From Pseudomonadota bacterium (GTDB lineage Bacteria > Pseudomonadota > Gammaproteobacteria > Steroidobacterales > Steroidobacteraceae), in contig JANXUT010000038.1 of NCBI GenBank assembly GCA_025356075.1, positions 1-55,180 of the forward strand: DNA of 55,180 nucleotides, in the 5' to 3' direction. Under the pieces are notes generated by a model. The model worked only from the letters and a program-made list of their open reading frames with translations, was not told where the DNA came from and ran no database searches. Positions 1-8,706 of the stretch are shown one piece after another. The first letter of the stretch is position 1, and each line of letters begins with the position of its first letter. Both the position numbers and the translations under genes were made by a program.

Positions 1-642
1 CTGACCGAGATCGACTGGATGTTCGACGCAATCCGCCGCAAGACGGCACAGGGACCCTATGAGGCGGTGAACTACCATCGGTTCGCCGATGACATTGTCA
101 TCACCGTCAGCGGGCATTCCACGAAGGCGGGCTGGGCGCAACGCGCCCTACAGCGACTCGAGGAGCAGTTGACCCCCTTGGGAGTCGCGCTGAACCGAGA
201 GAAGACCAAGATCGTGGACACGCTGAAGGATGAAGCCTTCGGGTTCCTGGGGTTTGATCTGCGTCGCGTGCGCAAGCGGGAGAAAGACGGCTACCTCGTC
301 CTCATGACCCCAAAGAAGAAAGCCCGTCAGGCGATCAAAGCGAAGATCCGCGAGATCATTGTCCATGGCGGTGCGTTGAGCGCTGCGGCACTGGTTGCAA
401 AGATCAACGCAGCGATTACCGGTTGGGTGAACTACTTCCGCGTGGGTAACTCAAGTCGCGCCTTCAGCGAAGTCCGCGACTATGTGGAGATGAAAGTCCG
501 CACCTTATTGACTCGGCGCAAGCGGCGGCAAAAGCGCAGCATCGGCTGGCGGCGATGGAGTAACGAATATCTCTACGATGTCCTCGGGCTGTACTGGGAC
601 TGGAAGATCCAGCCGTTACCGGGCCTCGGCAAGGTATCGTGA
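1..642 (+). CDS. ltrA: Group II intron reverse transcriptase/maturase, C-terminal part
   Basis: The reading frame is open from the first base, so the N-terminus lies outside the window. The visible part carries the reverse transcriptase catalytic box (HRFADDIVI, the usual YADD written FADD), then the palm/thumb region (LGFDLRRVRKR). The maturase domain follows, with the typical GWVNYFRVGNSSRAF block, and the protein ends in a basic DNA-binding tail rich in RRKRRQKR. No HNH endonuclease motif follows, so this is an endonuclease-minus type. Known role of the family: the protein binds its own intron RNA, helps splicing and copies the intron into DNA. An intron domain V lies 55 bases after the stop, which confirms that the gene sits in intron domain IV. 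Confidence 0.93.
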   Translation: MTEIDWMFDAIRRKTAQGPYEAVNYHRFADDIVITVSGHSTKAGWAQRALQRLEEQLTPLGVALNREKTKIVDTLKDEAFGFLGFDLRRVRKREKDGYLVLMTPKKKARQAIKAKIREIIVHGGALSAAALVAKINAAITGWVNYFRVGNSSRAFSEVRDYVEMKVRTLLTRRKRRQKRSIGWRRWSNEYLYDVLGLYWDWKIQPLPGLGKVS

Positions 643-697
643 AAGTGGCCGTCATGACCGCGACGACTCATAACCCTTTCGACGAAATCCACTGGGC

Positions 698-730
698 GAG
701 CTGCTTGAGGGAAAACCTCACGAGCAGTTC
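698..730 (+). ncRNA. Group II intron domain V
   Basis: The segment folds as GAGCTGC-TTGAGG-GAAA-ACCTCA-CGA-GCAGTTC: two short helices, a GAAA tetraloop and a two- to three-base bulge. This is the standard 33-34 nt catalytic hairpin of group II introns. It is followed by a likely domain VI stem in which GGGGCTGG (740-747) pairs with CCAGTCCC (779-786). The intron probably ends near 795 at the sequence TTACCCGAC; that boundary is an estimate from typical AC or AY ends, not directly proven. Confidence 0.85.
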
Positions 731-795
731 CTATGGGGAGGGGCTGGAAACGGGCCGGGCATCAGCCGAGGTACCGCGCCAGTCCCTTACCCGAC

Positions 796-992
796 AGATA
801 GTAGGAGCGCTTTGTCCCGCCGCTTGAGACCGCCTGGATCGCAGGTTCCGCCAGCGCGGGCGTCGCGCCGGCGAGCGAGGCGATGGTGAGCGTCAGCGCA
901 GCGATGGCGCGCCGCGCACGGCGACCGGCGACCCCCTCCGGTGGCCACTCACCTCGCAACCTCATCGCGTCGAGCGTCGCCTCTTCGGGCAT
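796..992 (-). pseudogene. N-terminal stub of a secreted protein interrupted by the group II intron
   Basis: From an ATG at 992 the minus strand encodes a basic start (RRARR), a hydrophobic stretch (AIAALTLTIASLAGA) and a cleavage-like TPALAEP site: a clear Sec signal peptide. The mature part continues AIQAVSSGGTKRSYYL and then runs into the intron end. Beyond about 795 the frame reads through intron sequence to a stop at 762. The function of the lost protein cannot be told. A downstream ATG at about 965 (MRLRGEW) is an alternative start. I infer that the intron disrupted the gene; the missing part would lie beyond the left edge. Confidence 0.55.
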
Positions 993-1132
993 CGAGCGGT
1001 CCCCCGGGCAATCTCGCTCGATTGTACTCGTCGGGTAACCGTAGACGGGAGCCGCGCGGCGGGTGGGGAGCCTCAGGCGACGAGCCGACTCCGGGGGGAA
1101 CCGTGCGAGAGCGCGTGTCTCGCGGCGCGAAC

Positions 1133-3082
1133 TCACTTGGCGAGGTACGAGGCGAGCTTGCTGTGGGTGCGGGCCGCGTCCTCGTCGCTGAACGGAATGT
1201 CGTCCGCGCGCGAATCGCGTATCAGCGCCTCGAACCTTGCGGCTGGCAGCGGCTGGCTGAAGTGGTAGCCCTGGTACTCGTCGCAGCCGACGGCCTTCAG
1301 GAAGTCGAGCTGCTGGGGCGTCTCGACGCCCTCGGCGACGACCTTGAGCCTCAGGCTGTGCGCGAGCGAGACGATGGCCCGCACGATGGAGGCGTCCTCG
1401 GGCCGATTGACGATCTCGTTGATGAAGACTCGATCGATTTTTAGCTTGTCGATCGGGAAGCGCCTGAGGTAGCTCATGCTGGAGTAGCCGGTGCCGAAGT
1501 CGTCGATCGAGACGAGCACGCCCATCTTGCTGAGTTCCTCGAGCACCGCGATCGATTCCTCCGGGTCCGTCATGACGACGCTCTCGGTGAGCTCGACCTC
1601 GAGATACTTGGGCTCGAGGCCCGACTCCCTGAGGGCGCACTCGATCGACCCGACGAGCCCCTCCTGACGGAATTGCGACGCCGACAGGTTGACCGAGACA
1701 CGCAGCCACGCGAGGCCCGAGGTCTGCCAGGCGCGCGCCTGGCGGCAGGCCTCGTGGATGACCCATTCGCCAATGGCGCCGATCAACCCGCATTCCTCGG
1801 CGACCGGGATGAAGTCACCGGGCCCGACGATGCCGCGCTTCGGGTGGATCCAGCGGATCAGGGCTTCGGCGCTACGCACCTCGCCAGTTACCGTGTCGAC
1901 CTTGGGCTGGTAATAGAGTTCGAACTGGCCGAGGGCGATGGCGTTGTGCAACTCGCTCTCGAACTGAACGCGCTCCTCCGCGCCGGCGTTCATGCCGGGC
2001 GTATAGCACTGTACGTTGCCGCGGCCGCGCTGCTTTGCGCAGTACATCGCGGCGTCCGCCCGCGCGACCAGTGATTCGATCGAGTTGCCGTCGGTCGGGT
2101 AGAAGGCGATGCCGATGCTGGGGGACGTGTGGACCTCGACGCCTGCGATGACGACCGGCGCCTGCAAGGCGTCGACCGCCGCGAGCGCGAGCCGCCGCAC
2201 GTCATCGGGCTGTCCGAGCGAATTGACCAGCATCACGAACTCATCGCCGCCGAAGCGCGCCACGGTATCGACGCCACGCGCGAGGCCCGACAGCCGGCGC
2301 GCGACCTCCTGCAGGAGCTCATCGCCGGCATTGTGGCCGAGCGAATCGTTGATCAGCTTGAAGCGGTCGAGATCGCACACCAGCAGCGCGAATGATCGTC
2401 CGTCGCGGTCCGAATGGGCCATCGCCTGGGTCAACCGGTCCTCCAGCAGCACGCGGTTCGGCAACCCGGTCAGTGCATCGTGGGTCGCGAGGTGGCGGAG
2501 CTGCCGGTTGGCGGCCTCGAGGCCACGGGTCCGCGCGACGATGACCTGCTCGAGGCGCTCGACCTGGCTTCGGACCAGTTGCTCGTTGTGCCACTTGTGG
2601 CAGAGCGCGGTTGCGCACTGCAGCACTTCGATCGGCTCGGAGGGCTTCCTGAGCACGAGCAGGCGGTCGGAGTGACCGAGTCGGTCGACGACCTCCATCC
2701 AGTCGTAGTCGGCGTGGGCACTACAGATCACGACCTGGACGTTCGGATCGATGCGCCACAGGTTCTCGATCGTCTCGAGCCCGTCCCAGCCGGGCGGCAT
2801 GCGCATGTCGACGATCGCCATCGCGTACGGGCGTCCCTGCTTGAGCGCCGCCGCGGCCTTGTCGACGCCTTCCCGCCCCTGGTACGCCGAATCGACCTCG
2901 AACTGCGGCCGGATGCTTTGCCTCTGCGCCTCGCCGAACAACCCGGCTTCCAGGATACCGAGGGCATCCTGTGCGGCGTGCTCGGGGTTAGCTGTCAGGA
3001 CCTTGCGAAAATCCGCGTGGATCGCCGCGTTGTCGTCGATGATCAGGACGCGCCGGTTGACGGCGGGGAGTGGCCTAGACAC
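1133..3082 (-). CDS. Response regulator with GGDEF and EAL domains (c-di-GMP turnover)
   Basis: The protein has 649 residues. It opens with a receiver domain (acidic pair D16-D17, phospho-acceptor D92 in IVDMRMPPGWDG) of the long type with about 30 extra residues before the phospho-acceptor. A coiled linker leads to a GGDEF domain with an intact FGGDEF signature and an EAL domain with an intact EALIRW motif and the DDFGTGYSS loop. Both catalytic signatures are canonical, so it could make or break cyclic di-GMP. The GTG start at 3082 overlaps the stop of the upstream kinase gene (3075-3077), which indicates translational coupling and makes that kinase the likely partner. An in-frame extension to 3214 exists but is arginine/serine-rich out-of-frame kinase sequence. 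Confidence 0.93.
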   Translation of the reverse strand: MSRPLPAVNRRVLIIDDNAAIHADFRKVLTANPEHAAQDALGILEAGLFGEAQRQSIRPQFEVDSAYQGREGVDKAAAALKQGRPYAMAIVDMRMPPGWDGLETIENLWRIDPNVQVVICSAHADYDWMEVVDRLGHSDRLLVLRKPSEPIEVLQCATALCHKWHNEQLVRSQVERLEQVIVARTRGLEAANRQLRHLATHDALTGLPNRVLLEDRLTQAMAHSDRDGRSFALLVCDLDRFKLINDSLGHNAGDELLQEVARRLSGLARGVDTVARFGGDEFVMLVNSLGQPDDVRRLALAAVDALQAPVVIAGVEVHTSPSIGIAFYPTDGNSIESLVARADAAMYCAKQRGRGNVQCYTPGMNAGAEERVQFESELHNAIALGQFELYYQPKVDTVTGEVRSAEALIRWIHPKRGIVGPGDFIPVAEECGLIGAIGEWVIHEACRQARAWQTSGLAWLRVSVNLSASQFRQEGLVGSIECALRESGLEPKYLEVELTESVVMTDPEESIAVLEELSKMGVLVSIDDFGTGYSSMSYLRRFPIDKLKIDRVFINEIVNRPEDASIVRAIVSLAHSLRLKVVAEGVETPQQLDFLKAVGCDEYQGYHFSQPLPAARFEALIRDSRADDIPFSDEDAARTHSKLASYLAK

Positions 3083-5213
3083 GTTCCGCTCCCGGGGGGT
3101 TCCGCGGCAGGTCGAGGATGAATGCGGCGCCCTGGCCGAGGCCGGTGCTCTCGGCCTTGAGGGCCCCGCCGAGCTCCTGCGCCGCGACTGCCCCGCTGTG
3201 CAGCCCAAATCCATGCCCGGACTGGCGCGTCGTGAAGCCGTGGTGGAAGAGGCGTCCCATGTTCTCGGGCGCGATGCCGATGCCGTTGTCGATGATCGAG
3301 ACCCGGGCTCCGGTGGCCGTGGCTTCGACCCGCAGCGTCAGGAGCTTGTCCTGTCGCCCGGACTCATCGCACGCGTACTTGGCGTTGCGGACCAGGTTCA
3401 CGAGGATCTGCAGGACCTTGTGCTTGTCGACGGTGATCGACAGGTCGCTGAGATATTCGCGCTTCAGCGTCACGCCGTGGCGCACGAAGGCGCCGGCGTT
3501 GAGCCGCAGGCTGTCCTCGACGAGTGCTGCTACGTTGACGATCTCGGTGACGCCGCAGAGCTTCGCGTAGGTCTGCTGCATCGTGACCGTTTCCTTGATG
3601 TGCTCAAGGTTGTCGCGGAGCGAGGCGATCTCGACCAGGGTTGCCTGCTGGTCGGCCACCAGCTGCTCGCCAAGGGAGGCGAGATACTCCGGCACTCGCT
3701 TGCCGCGCTCGTCCGATACCAGGAACTCAGGCAGCCGCTCGCCCTGTTCGCGCAGCAGCGCCGCCACCCGCGAGAGCCCGCCGGCCTTCGACTGCTTGAC
3801 GCGCTCGGCGACGAGACTCGCGGAGATGTTGATGCTGTTGAGGATGTTGCCGACGTTGTGCAGGACGTTCGTCGCGACCTCGGCCATGCCGGCCTGGCGC
3901 GAGGCGGCCATCAGTGCCTTGTGCACGCGTTCGAGCTCAATGTCGGCGGCCTTGCGCTCGGTGATATCGCGAACGAACTCGACCGAGCGCTCCGGTGCCC
4001 TGTCGCCCTCGCGCACGAGCGCGGTGGTCACGCGTACCCAGACAATGCGCCCGTCCCGGTGGACGTAGCGCTTCTCTATGTCGACAAACTCGACCGCGCC
4101 ATTCCAGAGCCGCTCGAGCTCGATCGCGGAAAAGGTGGCGTCTTCGCGGTAGGTGAGATCGAAGACCGAGCGCGTGGATATCTCCTCGGGGTCGTAGCCG
4201 AGCAGGTCGCCGAACATGCGGTTGCAGTGCAGGAGGATGCCGCTGCGGTCGGCGTAGGCGATTCCGATCGGGGCCTGCGCGAACGTATTCCGGAAGAGCG
4301 TCTCCATCCTGCGCAGGTCATCGCGTGCCGCGATGAGCTCGGTGACATCGGTGATCGTTCCGACGAAGCCGCGCCCGCTCCCCACCGGCACGACCTGCTC
4401 GGCAAGGACCCGATTGACGCCCTTGCGGGGGTCCGAGCGGTACTCGAAGCGCATCGGTCGCGGCCGCCGCCCGAAGTCCGCCCACGCTTCCTTCATGCGC
4501 GGCCGGTCGTCGGGGTGGACCCACTGCGCCCAGTCGGCATCGGTCTCGTGGGGATTCAGGCCAAACATTTCGCGATAGGCGGGATTGAAGTACGCCGAGT
4601 GCCCGGCGCCATCGGTGTGATAGATCGCAACCGGTGCGCTCTCCAGGAGCGCACGGCCGAGCGCCACGTCCTCCGCATCGGCAGGCGCGTCGCGACGGTC
4701 GCTCGTCAGCAGTTCCTGCTCGGCCAGGCGAGCGCGCAATTCGACCTGGGACGCGCACTGCGCGGCGAGCAGCGTGAGCGCGCTGCGCTCGGCCGGTGCG
4801 AGCTCGCCTGGCGCGCTGTCGTAGACAGCGATTGTCCCAAGGACCTCGCCACCTTTCGATCGGATCGCGGCGCCCGCGTACGAGCGAACCGTCCGGCCGC
4901 CCGCGACGGTCTCGGGGCTGCCGAAGCGTGTATCCTCGCGCGCATCCCGGATCTCGAAGATCCCATCGGCCGCGAGCGTGTGCACCCGAAACGGATCGCG
5001 TCGCGGTGCGGTGTCCGGCGTGAGCCTGCCGGCGGCGCTGCACCAGCTCGCGCCGGAAGACTCCAGCATGATCGAGGCGACCGGGCGAGCGCAGACGGTT
5101 GCCGCTAGCTGCGCGATTCCATCGAACGCGGTTTCGAGCGCGCCACGCGCGGACGCGCTCTCGCTCGCGGCGGAAGCCGCGGCAGCGTGGCGACGTGCGG
5201 AATCGTTGCTCAT
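3075..5213 (-). CDS. GAF-PAS-PAS sensor histidine kinase
   Basis: The protein has 712 residues and no obvious membrane segments, so it is probably cytoplasmic. An N-terminal GAF-like domain (about 20-175) is followed by two PAS/PAC units (about 195-440). The phosphorylation region has the unusual H-box VLHNVGNILNSI seen in a subgroup of PAS kinases. The HATPase domain shows the N-box NLVRNAKYAC, DNGIGI and a glycine loop in HGFGLHSGAVAA. Its stop overlaps the GTG start of the REC-GGDEF-EAL gene, so the two form a two-gene operon. A long-type receiver paired with an HNVGN kinase fits a phosphorelay that changes c-di-GMP. The signal is unknown; GAF and PAS domains often bind haem, flavin or small ligands. 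Confidence 0.92.
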   Translation of the reverse strand: MSNDSARRHAAAASAASESASARGALETAFDGIAQLAATVCARPVASIMLESSGASWCSAAGRLTPDTAPRRDPFRVHTLAADGIFEIRDAREDTRFGSPETVAGGRTVRSYAGAAIRSKGGEVLGTIAVYDSAPGELAPAERSALTLLAAQCASQVELRARLAEQELLTSDRRDAPADAEDVALGRALLESAPVAIYHTDGAGHSAYFNPAYREMFGLNPHETDADWAQWVHPDDRPRMKEAWADFGRRPRPMRFEYRSDPRKGVNRVLAEQVVPVGSGRGFVGTITDVTELIAARDDLRRMETLFRNTFAQAPIGIAYADRSGILLHCNRMFGDLLGYDPEEISTRSVFDLTYREDATFSAIELERLWNGAVEFVDIEKRYVHRDGRIVWVRVTTALVREGDRAPERSVEFVRDITERKAADIELERVHKALMAASRQAGMAEVATNVLHNVGNILNSINISASLVAERVKQSKAGGLSRVAALLREQGERLPEFLVSDERGKRVPEYLASLGEQLVADQQATLVEIASLRDNLEHIKETVTMQQTYAKLCGVTEIVNVAALVEDSLRLNAGAFVRHGVTLKREYLSDLSITVDKHKVLQILVNLVRNAKYACDESGRQDKLLTLRVEATATGARVSIIDNGIGIAPENMGRLFHHGFTTRQSGHGFGLHSGAVAAQELGGALKAESTGLGQGAAFILDLPRNPPGAERV

Positions 5214-5542
5214 GGCTCCATCGCGTCCCGTTGGTCCTGGCCGCCATTGGCCGTTTGGCGCCTGTTCCGGCTGTGCATCGGCGATCTCGGCAACCTGCCG
5301 TTTGCAGTACCCTTAAGCAATTGACCATATCCTCCCGTTGGCACCTAAACTGTGCAGCTGGTAGCGGCGGAAGGGCCCGCCTCCGAGACTTGACGCACAC
5401 TTTTGCTCCGTCCATGGTTTCCCGCAGCTAAATCAGCCACCTGCCGGCTGAACCGGCCTGCGGTCGGCGCGGGCCGGCAGTCAGTACCCCGGTGGCGCAT
5501 TGCCCGGCGATCACCGGCATCAGAGCGAGTTGGAGAAGTCGG
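5214..5542. promoter_or_regulatory. Divergent intergenic region, kinase gene / DUF1080 gene
   Basis: About 330 bases without a gene separate two divergent starts, so promoters for both must lie here. On the plus strand a TTGACC (5321-5326) and a TAAACT (5346-5351) resemble -35 and -10 boxes but are 19 bases apart, longer than ideal. A second TTGACG is at 5390. A good Shine-Dalgarno sequence GGAGAAG (5532-5538) precedes the ATG at 5543. I see no strong hairpin. Confidence 0.3.
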
Positions 5543-6256
5543 ATGAACAGAGCCCTTATGCCCACCGTCGCGCTCGGCGCGCTCTTGCTCGGCTACGGCT
5601 TGTTCGCCGTTGCCGGTGATGCGCTCGTCGTTCCGACTGCGAAAGTCGACGGCGCGGGCCCGTGGCGTTCCCTGCTCGAGTCATCGAGTGCAAACGCCTG
5701 GCGCGGCTGGACGTCAAGCGGGTTTCCGGACGGCTGGCATGTCGTGGCGGGCGTACTCGCGAAGGAGGGCAGCGTCGATGACCTCGTCACGCGCGAGGTC
5801 TACGGCGACTTCGAGCTCGAGCTCGAGTGGAAGCTCGGCAAGGCCGGCAACAGTGGAATCTTCTATCGCGGCACGCGCGACTACGATCACATCTACTGGA
5901 GCGCGCCGGAGTATCAGTTGCTCGACGACGCCAATGCGCACGACGGCCAGGCGCGGCTGACCTCCGCTGCGGCGGCTTACGCGCTCTACGCCGCCCCTGC
6001 GGGAGTGGTGCTGCCGTACGATCAGTGGAACACGACGCGGATCATCGTCAAGGGAGCGCACGTCGAGCATTGGCTGAACGGCCGGAAGGTCGTCGACTAC
6101 GAACTCTGGAGCGAGGACTGGCAGGCAAAGCTGGCCGCCAGCAAGTTCGCCGCGTACCCGCGCTACGGTCTTGCCAAGTCCGGTGTCATCGGGATCCAGG
6201 GCGACCACGACGGCTCGCTCGCGATCCGCCGCATGCGCATCCGCACGTTGAAATAG
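5543..6256 (+). CDS. Secreted DUF1080 / 3-keto-disaccharide hydrolase family protein
   Basis: The protein has 237 residues with an N-terminal signal peptide (MNRALMPTVALGALLLGYGL). The rest is one concanavalin-like jelly-roll domain of family PF06439: the LELEWKLGKAGNSGIFYRG block, the YEYQLLDD-like strand (here PEYQLLDDANAHDG), and the late WNTTRIIVKGAHVEHWLNG and GVIGIQGDHDGSLAIRRMRI strands. Some members hydrolyse 3-keto-glycosides and others bind glycans. I chose the ATG at 5543 because GGAGAAG sits seven bases upstream; longer in-frame starts would bury the signal peptide. It stands alone, with a convergent GST gene 22 bases downstream. Confidence 0.88.
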   Translation: MNRALMPTVALGALLLGYGLFAVAGDALVVPTAKVDGAGPWRSLLESSSANAWRGWTSSGFPDGWHVVAGVLAKEGSVDDLVTREVYGDFELELEWKLGKAGNSGIFYRGTRDYDHIYWSAPEYQLLDDANAHDGQARLTSAAAAYALYAAPAGVVLPYDQWNTTRIIVKGAHVEHWLNGRKVVDYELWSEDWQAKLAASKFAAYPRYGLAKSGVIGIQGDHDGSLAIRRMRIRTLK

Positions 6257-6278
6257 AGCCGACTAACGCAGCGGCGTG

Positions 6279-6965
6279 TCAGTCGTGCCCGGCGGACGCC
6301 GCCCGCGCGACGAAATCGGGGATCGGTAGCCCGAGCTGCCGCAATGTCGCATCGAAGCGGCGCAGGATCGCACTGACCGCCGGGCGCGCGCCGACCGTTT
6401 CGCGCCAGGCGAGCAACCGCGGCGTGCTTGCGGTCATCGGCGCGCTCATCCGCGCCGCGAAGAGCTGCGCCATCAAGAATGCGATGTCGGCATAGCTGTA
6501 CTCGCCCGCAAGGAACGGCGCGTGCTCGAGCAGCGCCTCGAGCTCGAGGTAGCGCCGCTCGACCTCCGCGATTGCCTCCACCGCCGCCGGCTCGGTCAGC
6601 CGACCCTGCAGGCTCATCAGCCGGACGACGGGCGGAAAGAACACCTCGTCCGACCAGAGCTCGCGCAGCCTGGCACGTGCGCGAGCCGCCGGTGTGGCGG
6701 GCCAGAGGGGCGGAGCCGGCTCAATCTTCTCGAAGTACTCAAATATCTGTGTCGAGTCGAAGATCTCGACCGTGCCGTGCACGAGGACTGGAACCTGGCG
6801 CTTCGGGTTGATCCGCAGGACCTCCGGGTGCCTGGGCTCGTAGCGATGCTCGGCGGTGAATGGCACCATGACGACGTCGACCGGAAGGTCCTTCTCGAGC
6901 GCGGCGATCTCGTTCTTCGCCCCGTACATGCTGAGGGGTCCTGAGTACAACGTCATGCGCAGCAC
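6279..6965 (-). CDS. Glutathione S-transferase family protein
   Basis: The 228-residue protein has a thioredoxin-fold N-domain (MTLYSGPLSMYGAKNEIAALEK) with the RQVPVLV cis-proline segment and the DSTQIFEYFE glutathione-binding turn, followed by an all-helical C-domain with the FLAGEYSYADIAFL motif. The family conjugates glutathione to electrophiles or reduces thiol bonds; the substrate cannot be told. A GTG start at 6965 is supported by GGAG seven bases upstream; an in-frame ATG lies three codons later. It is divergent from the CNMP/TrxR-like gene, with only about 54 bases between the starts. Confidence 0.92.
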   Translation of the reverse strand: MLRMTLYSGPLSMYGAKNEIAALEKDLPVDVVMVPFTAEHRYEPRHPEVLRINPKRQVPVLVHGTVEIFDSTQIFEYFEKIEPAPPLWPATPAARARARLRELWSDEVFFPPVVRLMSLQGRLTEPAAVEAIAEVERRYLELEALLEHAPFLAGEYSYADIAFLMAQLFAARMSAPMTASTPRLLAWRETVGARPAVSAILRRFDATLRQLGLPIPDFVARAASAGHD

Positions 6966-7019
6966 TGGCGGTCTCCGTCGAAATCGCTAGTCTAACGCCG
7001 GCCCGCGTGGAATCCCCCG

Positions 7020-8697
7020 ATGCCCGAACCACCGCTCACCCTCATCAGTACGCGCCGCGAACAGATGTTCCCGATGCTCGAGCCCGCCGAGGTCGACCGG
7101 CTGCGGCGCTTCGGCAAGCTGCGCCGCTTCGATGCGGGCGCTGCGATCGTGAGGCTCGGCGAAGCCGGCCACGGCCTTACGATCATTCTCGCGGGCCACG
7201 CCACCGTCACCCGCCGGCGCGAGGCGGCGGTGACGGAGATTATCGTCACGCACAACGTCGGGTCGTTCATGGGCGAACTCGCCCAGCTGTCCCGCCGTCC
7301 CGCGCTCGTCGATGCCCACGCCGGGAGCGACGTCGAGGCGCTGCTGATTCCGCCGGAGCGATTGCGCGCGCTGCTCGTCGCCGAGGCCGAGCTCGGCGAG
7401 CGCATCATGCGCGCGCTCATCCTGCGCCGCGTCGGGCTCATCCAGACCGGCGCCGGCGGGCCGGTCATCGTCGGCCGGCCGGGGAATGGCGACGTGCTGC
7501 GCCTGGTCGGGTTCCTGTCGCGCAACGCCCACCCGCACGATTGCCTCGACCCGGAGAGCGACGCGGAGGCGCGGGCGCTGATCGAGCGGTTCCACGTCGA
7601 TCCGGGCGAATTGCCGATCGTGCTCTGCCCCGGGGGCCAGCTCCTGCGCAACCCCAGTGAAGCGGAGCTCGGGCGCTGCCTTGGGCTCGTGGGCCCCATC
7701 GACCCGGCCCGCGTCTACGACGTAGCGGTTCGTCGGGGCCGGGCCCGCCGGCCTCGCGACGGCGGTGTACGGCGCCTCCGAGGGGCTTTCCGTCCTGGTA
7801 CTCGACTGCCGCTCGTTCGGCGGCCAGGCAGGCGCCTCGGCGCGCATCGAGAACTACCTCGGCTTCCCGACCGGCATCACCGGGATGGCGCTGATGGCCC
7901 GTGCCTACAACCAGGCGCAGAAGTTCGGCGTCGAGATGGCGATTCCCGACGAGGTGCGCGGCCTCGAGGCGGGCGCCCACGATGGCCACCTGCGCCTGAT
8001 GCTCTCGAACGGCGAGCGTGTCAGCGCGCGCTCGATCGTCATCGCGAGCGGCGCACGCTACCGGCGCCTCGCCGTTGCCAACCTCGACAGCTTCGAGGCC
8101 ACGAGCGTGCACTACTGGGCGTCGCGGCTCGAGGCACAGCTGTGCACCGGTCAGGAGGTGGCGCTCGTTGGCGCCGGCAACTCCGCGGGCCAGGCGGTCG
8201 TCTACCTCGCAAGCAAGGTGGCGCGAGTCTGGCTGCTGGTGCGGGGACCCGATCTCGCCGCCAGCATGTCGCGCTACCTCGTCGACCGGATCGCGGGCCT
8301 CGCCAACGTGACCGTCGTGACGGGGGCCGGGATCACCGGGGTCGAGTCCTCCGGCGGCACGCTCGAGGCGATCCGCTGGCGGCAGCGCGCGACCAGCGAC
8401 GAGGTGCACCGGCCGATCAGGCACCTCTTCCTGTTCATCGGTGCCGATCCGAATACCGATTGGCTCAAGGACTCCGGTGTCCTGCTCGATGCGAAGGGGT
8501 TCGTGCTGACCGGTCGCGAAGTGGGTGGCACCGCGCGCCCGCTCGAGACGAGCCGCGCCGGTGTCTTCGCCATCGGCGACGTCCGGGCGGGGTCGGTCAA
8601 GCGCGTGGCCGCGGCGGTCGGCGAGGGCGCACAGGTCGTCGCGACGCTGCACGCGTATCTCGCGGACCAGGGCGCAGCGGTGCGTCCACCCGGCTGA
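7020..8697 (+). pseudogene. CNMP-binding / thioredoxin-like / TrxR-like FAD oxidoreductase fusion, frameshifted
   Basis: Frame one (7020-7730) encodes a cyclic-nucleotide-binding-like domain (VRLGEAGHGLTIILAGHATV, GSFMGELAQLS) and a thioredoxin-like segment (RFHVDPGELPIVLCPGGQLLRNPS), ending VYDVAV. The FAD domain continues in another frame from 7732: VGAGPAGLATAVYGASEG, then the NAD-binding VALVGAGNSAGQAVVYLAS and the closing FAIGDVRAGSVKRVAAAVGEG. Removing one base at about 7731 restores a 558-residue protein of a known fusion family. The place where thioredoxin reductases carry CxxC reads YWASRLEAQLC, so the redox disulfide is absent. The frameshift is either real decay or a sequencing error; the intact rest argues for error or very recent mutation. 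Confidence 0.8.
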
Positions 8698-8706
8698 GGC
8701 GCCGCG

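Larger units (their letters stand above)
1..795 (+). mobile_element. Group II intron, 3' portion
   Basis: The element comprises the maturase reading frame, domain V (698-730), a candidate domain VI (740-786) and a predicted 3' end near 795. The 5' half with domains I-III lies outside the window. It is inserted antisense to a minus-strand gene for a secreted protein whose first about 65 codons remain at 796-992. Because the intron RNA is on the opposite strand to that gene, splicing could not restore its mRNA. The exact 3' junction is inferred. Confidence 0.8.

Noticed and set aside
762-1793. Long minus-strand frame across the intron end and EAL gene
   Set aside because: Most of it is antisense or out-of-frame to the GGDEF-EAL gene and arginine-rich; only the part from 992 down looks like a real N-terminus.
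2751-5108. A 785-codon plus-strand open frame
   Set aside because: It is the exact antisense of the histidine kinase gene; high GC makes long antisense frames common, and it shows no domain of its own.
7020-8697. Calling this gene a true thioredoxin reductase
   Set aside because: The CxxC redox site is missing and the frame is broken.
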